DNA from: Pontibacillus salipaludis
GTDB taxonomy: Bacteria > Bacillota > Bacilli > Bacillales > BH030062
DNA length: 64,000 nt
Direction: 5' to 3'
Assembly (NCBI RefSeq): GCF_014642405.1
Contig: NZ_BMIN01000003.1
Location: forward strand, 124,001 to 188,000
A program made the position numbers and the translations under genes. Under the pieces are notes generated by a model. That model did no database searches. It worked only from the letters and a program-made list of their open reading frames with translations, and was not told the DNA's origin. Below are positions 40,632-48,864 of the stretch, in pieces; the stretch's first letter is position 1; each line of letters starts with the position of its first letter.

Positions 40632-41324
40632 TTGACAATTGGTATTATTGGAGCAATGGATGAAGAAGTAGAATTATTAAAGAGTAACATGACGATTGAA
40701 CACGAAGAAACGGTAGCCAGTTGTACGTTTTATAAGGGTCAATTAGAAGGAAAAGACATCGTTCTTACGAAATCTAATATCGGAAAAGTAAACGCAGGGA
40801 TGGCTACAACGATCTTGCATGAGCGTTATCAACCTACTCATATTATTAATACGGGATCAGCAGGTGGGTTTGCTAAGGAGTTGAAAGTAGGGGATTTAGT
40901 TATTTCTTCTGAGGTACGCCACCATGATGTGGATGTGACTGCTTTCAACTATGAGTACGGACAAGTACCTGATATGCCTGCCTTTTATGAGCCTAGTGAA
41001 GAACTTGTACAAGTTGCTGAAAAAGCTGCTGAGGAGTTATCTGATCTTCATACAGTAAGAGGGTTAATTGCAACTGGTGATTCGTTTATGCAAGAAGCTG
41101 AGCGCGTTGAATTTGTAAGAGGTAAGTTCCCACAATTACAAGCTGCTGAAATGGAAGCAGCTGCGATTGCCCAAGTAAGCCATCATTATGGGACGCCTTT
41201 TGTCATCATTCGTTCTTTGTCTGACATCGCAGGGAAAGAATCTAATGTGTCATTTGATCAGTATTTAGAGACAGCCGGAAAAAATGCGGCAACTCTTATT
41301 CAAGGTATGCTTCGTCAATTATAA
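40632..41324 (+). CDS. mtnN: 5'-methylthioadenosine/S-adenosylhomocysteine nucleosidase
   Basis: A 230-residue nucleosidase that removes adenine from MTA and SAH. The N-terminus IGIIGAMDEEVELLKSN, the GSAGG loop and the catalytic-site phrases ATGDSFM and AAEMEAAAIAQV are typical. It starts with TTG at 40632 after AAAGGGAGAG. In B. subtilis mtnN lies in the yrrT-mtnN-mccA-mccB-yrhC operon; here only mtnN and yrhC remain together. Confidence 0.97.
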   Translation: MTIGIIGAMDEEVELLKSNMTIEHEETVASCTFYKGQLEGKDIVLTKSNIGKVNAGMATTILHERYQPTHIINTGSAGGFAKELKVGDLVISSEVRHHDVDVTAFNYEYGQVPDMPAFYEPSEELVQVAEKAAEELSDLHTVRGLIATGDSFMQEAERVEFVRGKFPQLQAAEMEAAAIAQVSHHYGTPFVIIRSLSDIAGKESNVSFDQYLETAGKNAATLIQGMLRQL

Positions 41325-41395
41325 TTCCAATATTTCACTAATCACCTCTCTCTGTATCCGTGTTATTATAATGGACACAGGGGGAGGTTTTTTAC

Positions 41396-41629
41396 TTGAA
41401 TACAAATCACTTGAAAGCAAGAATGGAAGACTATTCTCGTTTTATTATAACGTTGCTGATATTAAGTGTGTATTTTTATCTTGGAACAATTATTACCACT
41501 TATTTAACTGAATCTGATTACGGGGCACTTATGATGGGCCTTACTACAGTAAGTATGGGAGCGGCTTTTTTCTTCACTTTACGCTGGAAGAAGTGTAGCC
41601 AAGTATTACAAGATCAGGAGTCCCAATAA
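41396..41629 (+). CDS. YrhC-like small membrane protein
   Basis: A 77-residue protein with two hydrophobic segments (about 16-36 and 42-62). It matches B. subtilis YrhC in layout and place (after mtnN). TTG 41396 follows GGGGGAGG (41380-41387) by 8 bases. Function is unknown. It shares a bidirectional terminator with the YjcZ-like gene. Confidence 0.78.
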   Translation: MNTNHLKARMEDYSRFIITLLILSVYFYLGTIITTYLTESDYGALMMGLTTVSMGAAFFFTLRWKKCSQVLQDQESQ

Positions 41630-41665
41630 AAAACAGATTCAATGTTCATTGAATCTGTTTTTTTG
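41628..41665. terminator. Bidirectional terminator between yrhC and the YjcZ-like gene
   Basis: AAAAAACAGATTCAATG and CATTGAATCTGTTTTTTT form a perfect stem with a 2-base loop. Confidence 0.94.
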
Positions 41666-41669
41666 TTGT

Positions 41670-41825
41670 TTAAGCAAACCTGTAATAATAATACCCTCCG
41701 CCTAGAACTAGCAATAAGATAAGCAACACCACTGCTAACCCTAAGCCATAACCTCCATAAGGTGGATATGGGTATGGTAAGGGATAGGGGGTGTAAGGGT
41801 ATCCTGCATAGCCACAATACCCCAT
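41670..41825 (-). CDS. YjcZ-like tiny sporulation membrane protein
   Basis: A 51-residue protein: a Gly/Tyr/Pro-rich head (MGYCGYAGYPYTPYPL), then a single hydrophobic segment (LGLAVVLLILLLVL) and a short Tyr-rich tail. This is the layout of the YjcZ family of small proteins found in Bacillus spores. GAGAGGTG lies 7 bases before the ATG. It lies just downstream of sigK on the same strand, which fits late mother-cell expression, though no promoter was identified. The Pro-Tyr repeat is longer than I would expect for the family. Confidence 0.78.
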   Translation of the reverse strand: MGYCGYAGYPYTPYPLPYPYPPYGGYGLGLAVVLLILLLVLGGGYYYYRFA

Positions 41826-41895
41826 AGGTATTCACCTCTCTTATAGGTATTTGTATACCATATGAAGGAGAGGGGACTTTTGTGATAGACATTTC

Positions 41896-42621
41896 CTAAC
41901 CGTTATGAGAAGTGTTTTGGTGTTCCTTTCTGTAAAACTCATGGAAAATTTTCATTAAAGCCCTTTTTTCAATTCGGGACACGTAGCTTCTCGAAATTCC
42001 TAATGTTTTAGCGATTTCTCTTTGAGTCATTTCTTCTTTTAATCCTAACCCATATCGACCGATAATAACTTCTTTCTCCCTTTTATCTAAGATTTGTAAG
42101 TATTCTTGGATTTTCTCCACTTCCATATTCAATTGAATCAATTCTACAACATCTGCGTTCTCAGCTTTTAATATATCAATTAAGCTAATTTCATTACCTT
42201 CTTTATCTTGACCGATAGGATCTTGTAAGGAAACATCTTTTTTTGTTTTCTTCAAAGCTCTTAAGTGCATCAGAATCTCATTTTCAATACAACGAGCCGC
42301 ATAGGTTGCCAGTTTGGTCCCCTTACCAGAAGAAAAGCTTTCAATCCCTTTGATTAATCCAATTGTTCCAATTGAAATCAGGTCCTCGTTATCTTCTCCT
42401 GTGTTCTCAAACTTCTTCACAATATGTGCGACTAGCCTCAAGTTGTGTTCAATGAGTCGATTCCTGGCTTCCTCATCCCCTTCTTGCATCTTTTGCAGGC
42501 ATTTGGCTTCTTCTTCTGGTGGAAGGGGTTGCGGAAAGGCATGGTTTTTTACGTAAGATACGAAGAATAGGGTGTCTTTAATAAAAAGGGCGAGTGCAGA
42601 CAATAAACTAGACAAGCGCAT
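41896..42621 (-). CDS. sigK: RNA polymerase sporulation sigma factor SigK (pro-form)
   Basis: A 241-residue late mother-cell sigma factor. The hydrophobic N-terminal pro-sequence ([16 protein letters not shown]) precedes [11 protein letters not shown], where SpoIVFB cleaves in B. subtilis. Region 2 ([33 protein letters not shown]) and region 4 ([21 protein letters not shown]) are intact. No skin-type element interrupts it. ATG 42621 is only 3 bases from GGAGG; TTG 42615 has a better 9-base spacing and equals the B. subtilis N-terminus in length, so either start is possible. Confidence 0.96.
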   Translation of the reverse strand: MRLSSLLSALALFIKDTLFFVSYVKNHAFPQPLPPEEEAKCLQKMQEGDEEARNRLIEHNLRLVAHIVKKFENTGEDNEDLISIGTIGLIKGIESFSSGKGTKLATYAARCIENEILMHLRALKKTKKDVSLQDPIGQDKEGNEISLIDILKAENADVVELIQLNMEVEKIQEYLQILDKREKEVIIGRYGLGLKEEMTQREIAKTLGISRSYVSRIEKRALMKIFHEFYRKEHQNTSHNG

Positions 42622-42786
42622 ACACCTCCACATAAACATTTAGGCAATGGCCTATATAGTCACCTTATGCGCTTATATGGAGAAAAGTGTCTGTCCTGCA
42701 TGAAATACAACCCAGGGGGAAATTGTTTCACCCCCGTATAAGCCCTCCGGACCCTAGTCATCTAAGCTGATAATCTTCATAACCAA

Positions 42787-42819
42787 AAAAGCGTTCAGCT
42801 GAGTCAGCTGAACGCTTTT
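42787..42819 (-). terminator. Terminator after mrpG
   Basis: AAAAGCGTTCAGCTG-AGT-CAGCTGAACGCTTTT. It lies just past the mrpG stop on the minus strand and works by symmetry in both directions. Confidence 0.92.
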
Positions 42820-42824
42820 CTTAG

Positions 42825-43202
42825 TTAGTTATCGTCTGATTCAACGACCTTTTTGTAATCATCTTTAATACTGTGATCCCATAACTGAACTCCACTGCGA
42901 TAAGCAGCTCTTGAGATCATATGACCGGATACAGGGGCAGTTAATAGAACGAAGATAATCCCTAATATTAATTTCCCGCTAATCATTCCGTGTTCAATAT
43001 AAAGAAACAGAAAAGCGCCGATCATAATTCCAGATACCCCAAGAGTGGCACCCTTTGTAGCAGCGTGAAGTCTTGTGTAGACGTCCGGGAACCTAATGAT
43101 TCCGATCGAGCAGGAAATGATGAAGAAGGTACCTGCTAGTAAGAACACCATAATGATGAGGTCCCAAACGATTTCAATCCATGTCCCGCTCAATAATAAC
43201 AC
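42825..43202 (-). CDS. mrpG: Na+/H+ antiporter subunit MrpG (MnhG)
   Basis: A 125-residue membrane subunit with three hydrophobic segments and the family phrase IGIIRFPDVYTRLHAATKGATLGV. It belongs to the cation/proton antiporter Mrp complex used for Na+ expulsion and alkali tolerance. It overlaps mrpF by 29 bases. The GTG at 43202 opens the frame; a TTG at 43193 has a better ribosome spacing. The extra C-terminal stretch (VQLWDHSIKDDYKK) is longer than in B. subtilis. Confidence 0.94.
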   Translation of the reverse strand: MLLLSGTWIEIVWDLIIMVFLLAGTFFIISCSIGIIRFPDVYTRLHAATKGATLGVSGIMIGAFLFLYIEHGMISGKLILGIIFVLLTAPVSGHMISRAAYRSGVQLWDHSIKDDYKKVVESDDN

Positions 43203-43482
43203 CCTTTTCTAAGAATTTTGCTATGGCTACAGTACCGATAAACAGCAAAATTCCAATTAGTAATATAACATCGTTTAATTGTGTCGTAACAAGATAGATG
43301 GCAATCAATCCAGCAAGGGCCATAAGGTTAATCCCAATCGTATCTAATGCAACGGCACGATCTGGGTTTGTAGGGCCTACAACAGCTCTGTATAACAAAA
43401 GGATAATAGAGATCGATGTTATTACGATGCAGAACTCCGTGACCACATGCAACATATCTTTTGTCATTTCAACAGTTAACAT
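43174..43482 (-). CDS. mrpF: Na+/H+ antiporter subunit MrpF (MnhF)
   Basis: A 102-residue subunit with three hydrophobic segments and the conserved GPTNPDRAVALDTIGIN motif. AAGGAGGTGA precedes the ATG. Overlaps mrpG and follows mrpE by one base, in the normal E-F-G order. Confidence 0.95.
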   Translation of the reverse strand: MLTVEMTKDMLHVVTEFCIVITSISIILLLYRAVVGPTNPDRAVALDTIGINLMALAGLIAIYLVTTQLNDVILLIGILLFIGTVAIAKFLEKGVIIERDMD

Positions 43483-43483
43483 C

Positions 43484-43960
43484 TTATCTTGTCACCTCCT
43501 TGATCGCTCGTTCGAATGATTCTTTAATGGAGTTGATCTCGCTTTCTACGTCTTCGATATTCATAGCGTGAACATAAATATAAGAATGATCGTTTGAGAT
43601 TGCGATAGATAGTGTACCTGGAGTTAACGTAATCAAGTTCGCTAACAATGTGATCTCCCAATTGCTTTTAAGGTCAACAGGTACGGCGAATATCCCTGGC
43701 TCCATATCTAATTTTGGTTTGTAAACCCATTTTAATATGGTCACATTTGATAAAAGGAGTTCTTTTATAAATAGTAAGATAAGGCTAACAATTTTTAAAA
43801 ATCGCTTCATATAAAACTCATCTGGGATAAAACGCTGCAGTGTAAATAGCAGCAGAATCCCAAATAAATATCCACTGAAGAAGCTACCAAATGTGTACGA
43901 TTCCTGAAGGAACGTCCACATAATAGCGATAATAATATTTAATACGATCTGAAAAGGCAT
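43484..43960 (-). CDS. mrpE: Na+/H+ antiporter subunit MrpE (MnhE)
   Basis: A 158-residue subunit. Two to three hydrophobic segments at the N-terminus, then LLSNVTILKWVYKPKLDMEP and the LANLITLTPGTLSI motif characteristic of MrpE. Six bases after mrpD. Its role in the complex is structural or in assembly. Confidence 0.94.
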   Translation of the reverse strand: MPFQIVLNIIIAIMWTFLQESYTFGSFFSGYLFGILLLFTLQRFIPDEFYMKRFLKIVSLILLFIKELLLSNVTILKWVYKPKLDMEPGIFAVPVDLKSNWEITLLANLITLTPGTLSIAISNDHSYIYVHAMNIEDVESEINSIKESFERAIKEVTR

Positions 43961-43966
43961 ATTGGT

Positions 43967-45448
43967 TTACTCCTTTAACACGGACTCAATGTATTGAGTA
44001 GGATCTAATAAGGACTTCGAGATCTCCTCAACAATTGGATAAACGGTTTCTGCTCCGGCTCCTAGATAAATTGAGAAGAAGACAAGAAATGCGATAGGCC
44101 ATGTAAAGCCTCGCGCTCCTTTTTTATTAGGAGTAAATGTTTCGTCTTTCTCTCCCCAGAAGCCTTGAATGAAGATGCGAATCATAGAGAAAAGGATGAG
44201 TAAACTTGTTAAAAGTCCAATAATCACGACTGCATATTGGTCCTCTTCTAAACCGCCTTGCATTAATAGGATCTTTCCAATAAATCCACTAAACGGAGGG
44301 ATCCCCGCTAATGTAATACTTGCTATAAAGAATAGCCACCCAATGACGGGGTAGTGATGAATGAGTCCATTCATCTTCCGTAAATCACTTGTTCCAGCTA
44401 ATATGGCAATGGCACCAACGAGAAGGAAGAGAGCTCCCTTTACGATCATGTCGTGAATTAAATAATACACGGTTCCTGCTACTGAAGTTTCTGTAAACAG
44501 GGCAATTCCCATTAACATAAAACCGACAGCTGGAATGATGTTATAAGCAACAATGAGCTTAATGTTATGAGTAGAAAGTGCACCGATTACTCCAAACAGC
44601 ATGGTTAAAGCAGCTAACCAGAGGAAGAGCTGGTGCGTAATATCCACTTCGTGATGGAAGATAATCGTAAATGTTCTCAGGATCGAATAAATTCCGACCT
44701 TGGTGAGTAATGCTCCGAATAGGGCAGAAACAACTGGGTTCGGTACAATATATGATTTTGGTAACCAATAATACAATGGGAATACTGCTGCTTTCGTAGC
44801 AAAAACAAAGAACAATAGAATTCCAATAGTAGTTAAGATTCCCTTTTGCTCAACTTCTTGTACGCGTTCAGCAACTTGCGCCATATTAACCGTGCCGACT
44901 ACTGAGTATAAGAACGATATTACAGTTACAAAAAGCATAGAAGAGAAGAGGTTTAAGAGCACGTATTTCAGTGACTCTCTTAATTGAACCTTTTCTCCTC
45001 CTAATACTATGAGACCATATGAAGCCATTAGAAGAACTTCAAAGAATACGAATAGGTTGAATAGGTCTCCTGTTAAAAACGCACCAGAGACCCCTGTAAT
45101 AAGTAAGAAGAAAAACGTGTAAAAGTAATACGATTCTTTCTTATCACTTAAAGATTTAGAGGCAAAGAATACGCATGCAACAGCAATAATGTTTGTTGTG
45201 ATCACAAGGAGCATGGCTAACATGTCACCCACTAATACGATTCCATAAGGTGCTTTCCATCCACCCGTCTCAAGAATGATTGTACCGTTCTGATAGACAT
45301 CCCAACCGATATAAGAAACAACAATAAGGTTAAGAATGGCCACAACTCTTGAGAACAAACGGACCGCAGTCAGTTTTGTGTTGAAAAACGCAACGATAAT
45401 ACCTGCTAATAGTGGTAGTAAGATTGGTAAAACAGCTAAATTACTCAT
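43967..45448 (-). CDS. mrpD: Na+/H+ antiporter subunit MrpD (MnhD)
   Basis: A 493-residue polytopic subunit homologous to complex I NuoM/NuoN, with about 14 hydrophobic segments. The antiporter phrases FVFFEVLLMASYGLI, KAAVFPLYYWLPKSY and LIHDMIVKGALFLLVG are present, with the conserved glutamate in the first and lysines in the later ones. It forms one of the two ion-pathway subunits. It overlaps mrpC by 8 bases. Confidence 0.96.
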   Translation of the reverse strand: MSNLAVLPILLPLLAGIIVAFFNTKLTAVRLFSRVVAILNLIVVSYIGWDVYQNGTIILETGGWKAPYGIVLVGDMLAMLLVITTNIIAVACVFFASKSLSDKKESYYFYTFFFLLITGVSGAFLTGDLFNLFVFFEVLLMASYGLIVLGGEKVQLRESLKYVLLNLFSSMLFVTVISFLYSVVGTVNMAQVAERVQEVEQKGILTTIGILLFFVFATKAAVFPLYYWLPKSYIVPNPVVSALFGALLTKVGIYSILRTFTIIFHHEVDITHQLFLWLAALTMLFGVIGALSTHNIKLIVAYNIIPAVGFMLMGIALFTETSVAGTVYYLIHDMIVKGALFLLVGAIAILAGTSDLRKMNGLIHHYPVIGWLFFIASITLAGIPPFSGFIGKILLMQGGLEEDQYAVVIIGLLTSLLILFSMIRIFIQGFWGEKDETFTPNKKGARGFTWPIAFLVFFSIYLGAGAETVYPIVEEISKSLLDPTQYIESVLKE

Positions 45449-45779
45449 TTTCGTTACCCCTTAACTCGTCCATATTGTCGGTGTCATTCGTTTTGGCTGC
45501 GCGGTAGGCCAGAACAAGTAGGAAGCTTGTGACACCAAAGCTAATAACAATAGACGTTAAGATTAATGCTTGTGGTAACGGGTCGACGTAATTCTCGACC
45601 CCTTCCACAATAATAGGAGGATTTCCTCGCTTTAACTTCCCCATTGTCAGAATGAATAGGTGAGCTCCGTGAGATATAAGAGCCGTACCAATGACAATGC
45701 GTAGTAACTGCTTTTGCAGTAAGTTGTAAATTCCTGTTGCGAAAAGGATACCCGCTAACAGGGACGTAATCATTTCCAT
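45441..45779 (-). CDS. mrpC: Na+/H+ antiporter subunit MrpC (MnhC)
   Basis: A 112-residue NuoK-like subunit with three hydrophobic segments and the phrase DPLPQALILTSIVISFGVTSF. It follows mrpA by one base. The normal mrpB gene that should sit between A and C is missing. Confidence 0.95.
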   Translation of the reverse strand: MEMITSLLAGILFATGIYNLLQKQLLRIVIGTALISHGAHLFILTMGKLKRGNPPIIVEGVENYVDPLPQALILTSIVISFGVTSFLLVLAYRAAKTNDTDNMDELRGNENE

Positions 45780-45780
45780 C

Positions 45781-48114
45781 TTATTCTTTCGCCCCCTTCT
45801 TACGGCGAAGCTTAATCATGTTAAAGATCGCAAGTGCTGCAATCCCTAATACCGTAATTTCAAACAATGTATCTAATCCACGCATGTCAACAAGGATTAC
45901 GTTAACCACGTTGTGGCCACCACCAAGTTTTACAGACGTTTCAAGGAAATAATCTGAAATGGGTTCAAACCATTTACTGTTATAAGAAGAAATGCCGACG
46001 ATCGTCATCATTGCACCAAACAGGATTGCAATAGAAGCGTTGATCAGTATTGTGCCTGCTGACTCATGTCGCTTTCGAAGTTCTGGTAGGTGCATAAAGA
46101 CTAGCAAGAATAAGGCAACCGTAACCGTTTCAATGATAAGTTGTGTTAATGCTAAGTCTGGAGCTCTGTAAAGAACGAACAGGATGGCCAGACCATAGCC
46201 CACAACACCAAGTATTAAGATAGCTGCGATACGGTTATTAGTAAAGATTGTAGCGAGTGCTGCAAGCACCATCATAATAACAACTAGCATTTCAGGGAAG
46301 GTAACGTCTTCTACATCTGTTGGGTTTAAAGCTAATCCATTCGTAAGAAGCATTGTACCGATTGTTCCAAGAAGGATAGCGATCAACAAGAGGCGTACAT
46401 AACGTCTTAAAGATCCGTTCATATATCCGTTAGTAATCGTGCTTGAATACTTCTCAGTACGATCTACTAACCAGTCGTAAGCTTTGTTTAGGCTTAATGC
46501 ACCTGGAACTGCTTTATATACACCAGACCAATAAGATCGGAAACTAACAAGCAGTGCGCCGAGTGCGACAACTATTAGTGACATATGAAGAGGTGTGCCG
46601 TCCCAGCCATGCCAGAACTTAATGTGTTTCTCCATCGGTTCCCCTTTTACTGCTTCTGCTACATGATCAATTAACGCACTGTTAAACAACTCAGGAATTA
46701 ACCCAATTGTAATGACCAAGAGCACAAGGATAATAGGGGAGATAAGCATTCCGATCGGTGCCTCGTGTGGCTTTTGAGGCAATTCTTTCTCTTTGTATTC
46801 TCCTCTGAATGTCCCAAAGAACAAGTACATGGAGTATACAAATGTAAAGATACTACCAAATACAGCTAGGTAAGGGATAATGGCAGCAAGCGTTTGTGCA
46901 AGACCTTCTCCTTTAAGATGCAGGGAAGCATCAAAGAAAAGCTCCTTACTGTAGAACCCATTTAGGAATGGTAAAGGAACGCCAGCCATAGAGAAAGTAC
47001 CAAACACCGCTAGGGTGGCTGTAATAGGCATGAGCGTCATGAGACCGCCTAATTTGCGTATATCTCGTGTACCTGTTTCATGGTCAATAATCCCTGCGAC
47101 CATGAACAAGCTTCCTTTAAATGTAGCGTGGTTTAAGATATGAAATACGGCTGCAAATACAGCAATCTTCGTTCCAAACCCGAGCATAGCCATAATCATA
47201 CCTAGTTGACTTATAGTGGAGAAGGCTAATATGCCTTTTAAGTCTGTTTGGCGAACAGCCATATAAGAACCCCAACATAAGGTAACTATTCCTACTGTGC
47301 TAACAATAATAAAGAACCATTCGCTCAGTGAGAAGATCGGTAAGAAGCGGGCGATTAAGAATATTCCTGCTTTAACCATTGTGGCTGAGTGAAGGTAAGC
47401 ACTAACTGGAGTAGGAGCTTCCATCGCATCTGGTAACCAAATGTGGAATGGAAATTGTGCGGATTTTGTAAAAGCACCTAAGAATATAAATCCTAATATC
47501 CAACCAAATTGTGGGCTGTTAATAATTGTTTCTTTCTGATCCATCATAGCCTGAATACTTGTGGTGTCTGTAACGATTGTTAAGAGTAATAGTCCACCCA
47601 GTAAACTAAGGCCTCCAAATACGGTAATCAGCATTGATTTCAATGCTCCATACCTTGAGCCCTTTCTGTGATTCCAGTATCCGATTAGAAGAAAGGAAGA
47701 AAGGGAAGTTAGTTCCCAAAACGTATAAAGTGCAAATACGTTATCAGAGAATACGACTCCGAACATGGCAGCCATAAACATAAGTAAATACACGTAGAAA
47801 TGGCCTAACTGTTCACTCTTATGTAAGTAATAAACAGAATAGAGCACAACTAGTGAGCCAATACCACTAATGAGCAGTCCAAACAATAAACTTAGTCCAT
47901 CTAGGTACAGGTCAAAGTTAATTTGTAAGGATGGGATCCAAGAATAAGATCGCTCAAAAGGAGAAAATTGTGTACCTACCTGTGTGATAAGGTAAACAAA
48001 TATACTGAAGGGAATAGGTAGCACGAACCAACCTGTGTGAATGGAATCTTTCCATTTACTTAGGAATGGTATAAAACATGCTAAAATCAGTGGTAAAAAA
48101 ATAGCGGTTAACAT
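45781..48114 (-). CDS. mrpA: Na+/H+ antiporter subunit MrpA (MnhA)
   Basis: A 777-residue NuoL-like subunit with about 18-20 hydrophobic segments. The antiporter motifs FWELTSLSSFLLIGYW, KSAQFPFHIWLPDAMEAPTP and ILNHATFKGSLFMVAGI are present. The C-terminal DUF4040-type block (YRAPDLALTQLIIETVTV) and the terminal phrase VNVILVDMRGLDTLFEITVL, as in B. subtilis MrpA (about 801 residues), show that no MrpB domain is fused to it. GGGAGGAC precedes the ATG. First gene of the operon. Confidence 0.96.
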   Translation of the reverse strand: MLTAIFLPLILACFIPFLSKWKDSIHTGWFVLPIPFSIFVYLITQVGTQFSPFERSYSWIPSLQINFDLYLDGLSLLFGLLISGIGSLVVLYSVYYLHKSEQLGHFYVYLLMFMAAMFGVVFSDNVFALYTFWELTSLSSFLLIGYWNHRKGSRYGALKSMLITVFGGLSLLGGLLLLTIVTDTTSIQAMMDQKETIINSPQFGWILGFIFLGAFTKSAQFPFHIWLPDAMEAPTPVSAYLHSATMVKAGIFLIARFLPIFSLSEWFFIIVSTVGIVTLCWGSYMAVRQTDLKGILAFSTISQLGMIMAMLGFGTKIAVFAAVFHILNHATFKGSLFMVAGIIDHETGTRDIRKLGGLMTLMPITATLAVFGTFSMAGVPLPFLNGFYSKELFFDASLHLKGEGLAQTLAAIIPYLAVFGSIFTFVYSMYLFFGTFRGEYKEKELPQKPHEAPIGMLISPIILVLLVITIGLIPELFNSALIDHVAEAVKGEPMEKHIKFWHGWDGTPLHMSLIVVALGALLVSFRSYWSGVYKAVPGALSLNKAYDWLVDRTEKYSSTITNGYMNGSLRRYVRLLLIAILLGTIGTMLLTNGLALNPTDVEDVTFPEMLVVIMMVLAALATIFTNNRIAAILILGVVGYGLAILFVLYRAPDLALTQLIIETVTVALFLLVFMHLPELRKRHESAGTILINASIAILFGAMMTIVGISSYNSKWFEPISDYFLETSVKLGGGHNVVNVILVDMRGLDTLFEITVLGIAALAIFNMIKLRRKKGAKE

Positions 48115-48265
48115 TCAGTCTAAGTCCTCCCTCGATATGAATAAAAGAATATGCCCTTTTAACATACGGTTTTCAAGATGCTAATATCCACTCCATTGTA
48201 ATAAAAAAAAGAGGTAAGAAGCAACTTTATACTATTTAAAATGAGTTTGACGATTTTGTGACAAT

Positions 48266-48296
48266 AAAAAAAGCCTACTGCAAGTAGCAATAGGCG
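48266..48296 (-). terminator. Terminator after sda
   Basis: On the minus strand GCCTATTGC and GCAGTAGGC form an imperfect stem followed by a run of seven T. Confidence 0.75.
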
Positions 48297-48302
48297 GAAG
48301 GT

Positions 48303-48443
48303 TTAGCTTGTTCTCTTAATATTCTGAATGATTGATCTCCGTTGTAGTTCTTCTTCAATAAGCTTAATAAACTCTGCGCTGAGGTTAAGTTCTGTGGCTT
48401 TATAGTATGATTCTATGAGCAATTCATCTGATAAATGTTCCAT
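48303..48443 (-). CDS. sda: Sporulation histidine kinase inhibitor Sda
   Basis: A 46-residue protein, [18 protein letters not shown] ..., the same length as B. subtilis Sda and sharing [10 protein letters not shown] and FIKLIEEEL. Sda blocks KinA autophosphorylation so that spores are not made while DNA replication is in trouble. The gene is divergent from yqeG and shares its upstream DnaA-box cluster. Its ribosome site GGGAGGTG is separated from the ATG by a perfect small hairpin (48452-48466), an odd layout. The short length makes it easy to miss, but the match is strong. Confidence 0.93.
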   Translation of the reverse strand: MEHLSDELLIESYYKATELNLSAEFIKLIEEELQRRSIIQNIKRTS

Positions 48444-48589
48444 AGCATTCACCAACAATGTGTTGGCTTACACCTCCCGCAATTAATTTTACTTGACTAT
48501 GTAGATTCATCTTTATATGTGATAAGATTATGTTTTGTTTTAGTGTGAACTAAATGTATCACGAATCATATTGGCCTACAACACCATGC

Positions 48590-48688
48590 ATATCCACAAC
48601 CAGCTGTATATAAGTTGTGGGTAAACTGGTAAATTTGTACACAAATGGGGTGGTTACCTTGTGTGTTTTGTGTATAGAGTTATCCACA
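48590..48688. promoter_or_regulatory. DnaA-box cluster between sda and yqeG
   Basis: A perfect TTATCCACA lies at 48680-48688. One-mismatch boxes occur at 48590-48598 (ATATCCACA), 48616-48624 (reverse, TTACCCACA), 48635-48643 (TTGTACACA) and 48669-48677 (reverse, CTATACACA). In B. subtilis the same intergenic region binds DnaA, which activates sda. The cluster places sda and yqeG under replication-initiator control. Confidence 0.88.
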
Positions 48689-48785
48689 ACTTGAATGTTG
48701 TAGGAATTTGTCGAACGGTTTTTCTTCTGAATGAGAAGTTTGCACATAAAATATGCTTTTTTTCTATTTGAAAGTAAACTTTCTT

Positions 48786-48814
48786 TTGAAAGGGAATGAT
48801 AAATTTTATATCAT
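48786..48814 (+). promoter_or_regulatory. Sigma-A promoter for yqeG
   Basis: TTGAAA (48786-48791), 17-base spacer, TATCAT (48809-48814), about 50 bases before the yqeG start. Confidence 0.75.
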
Positions 48815-48864
48815 GGATAGGTAGTCCATTTGTACGGTAATAGGCATAAAACGAGGTGATAAAG

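Noticed and set aside
41614-41892. 92-codon minus-strand frame over the YjcZ-like gene
   Set aside because: It is in another frame, runs through the terminator and lacks a ribosome site; the 51-residue frame has a good one and a sensible membrane protein.
45781-46400. Possible MrpB domain fused to the MrpA C-terminus
   Set aside because: The C-terminus matches ordinary MrpA to its last residues; no MrpB-like GHNxPGGGFxGG motif is present.
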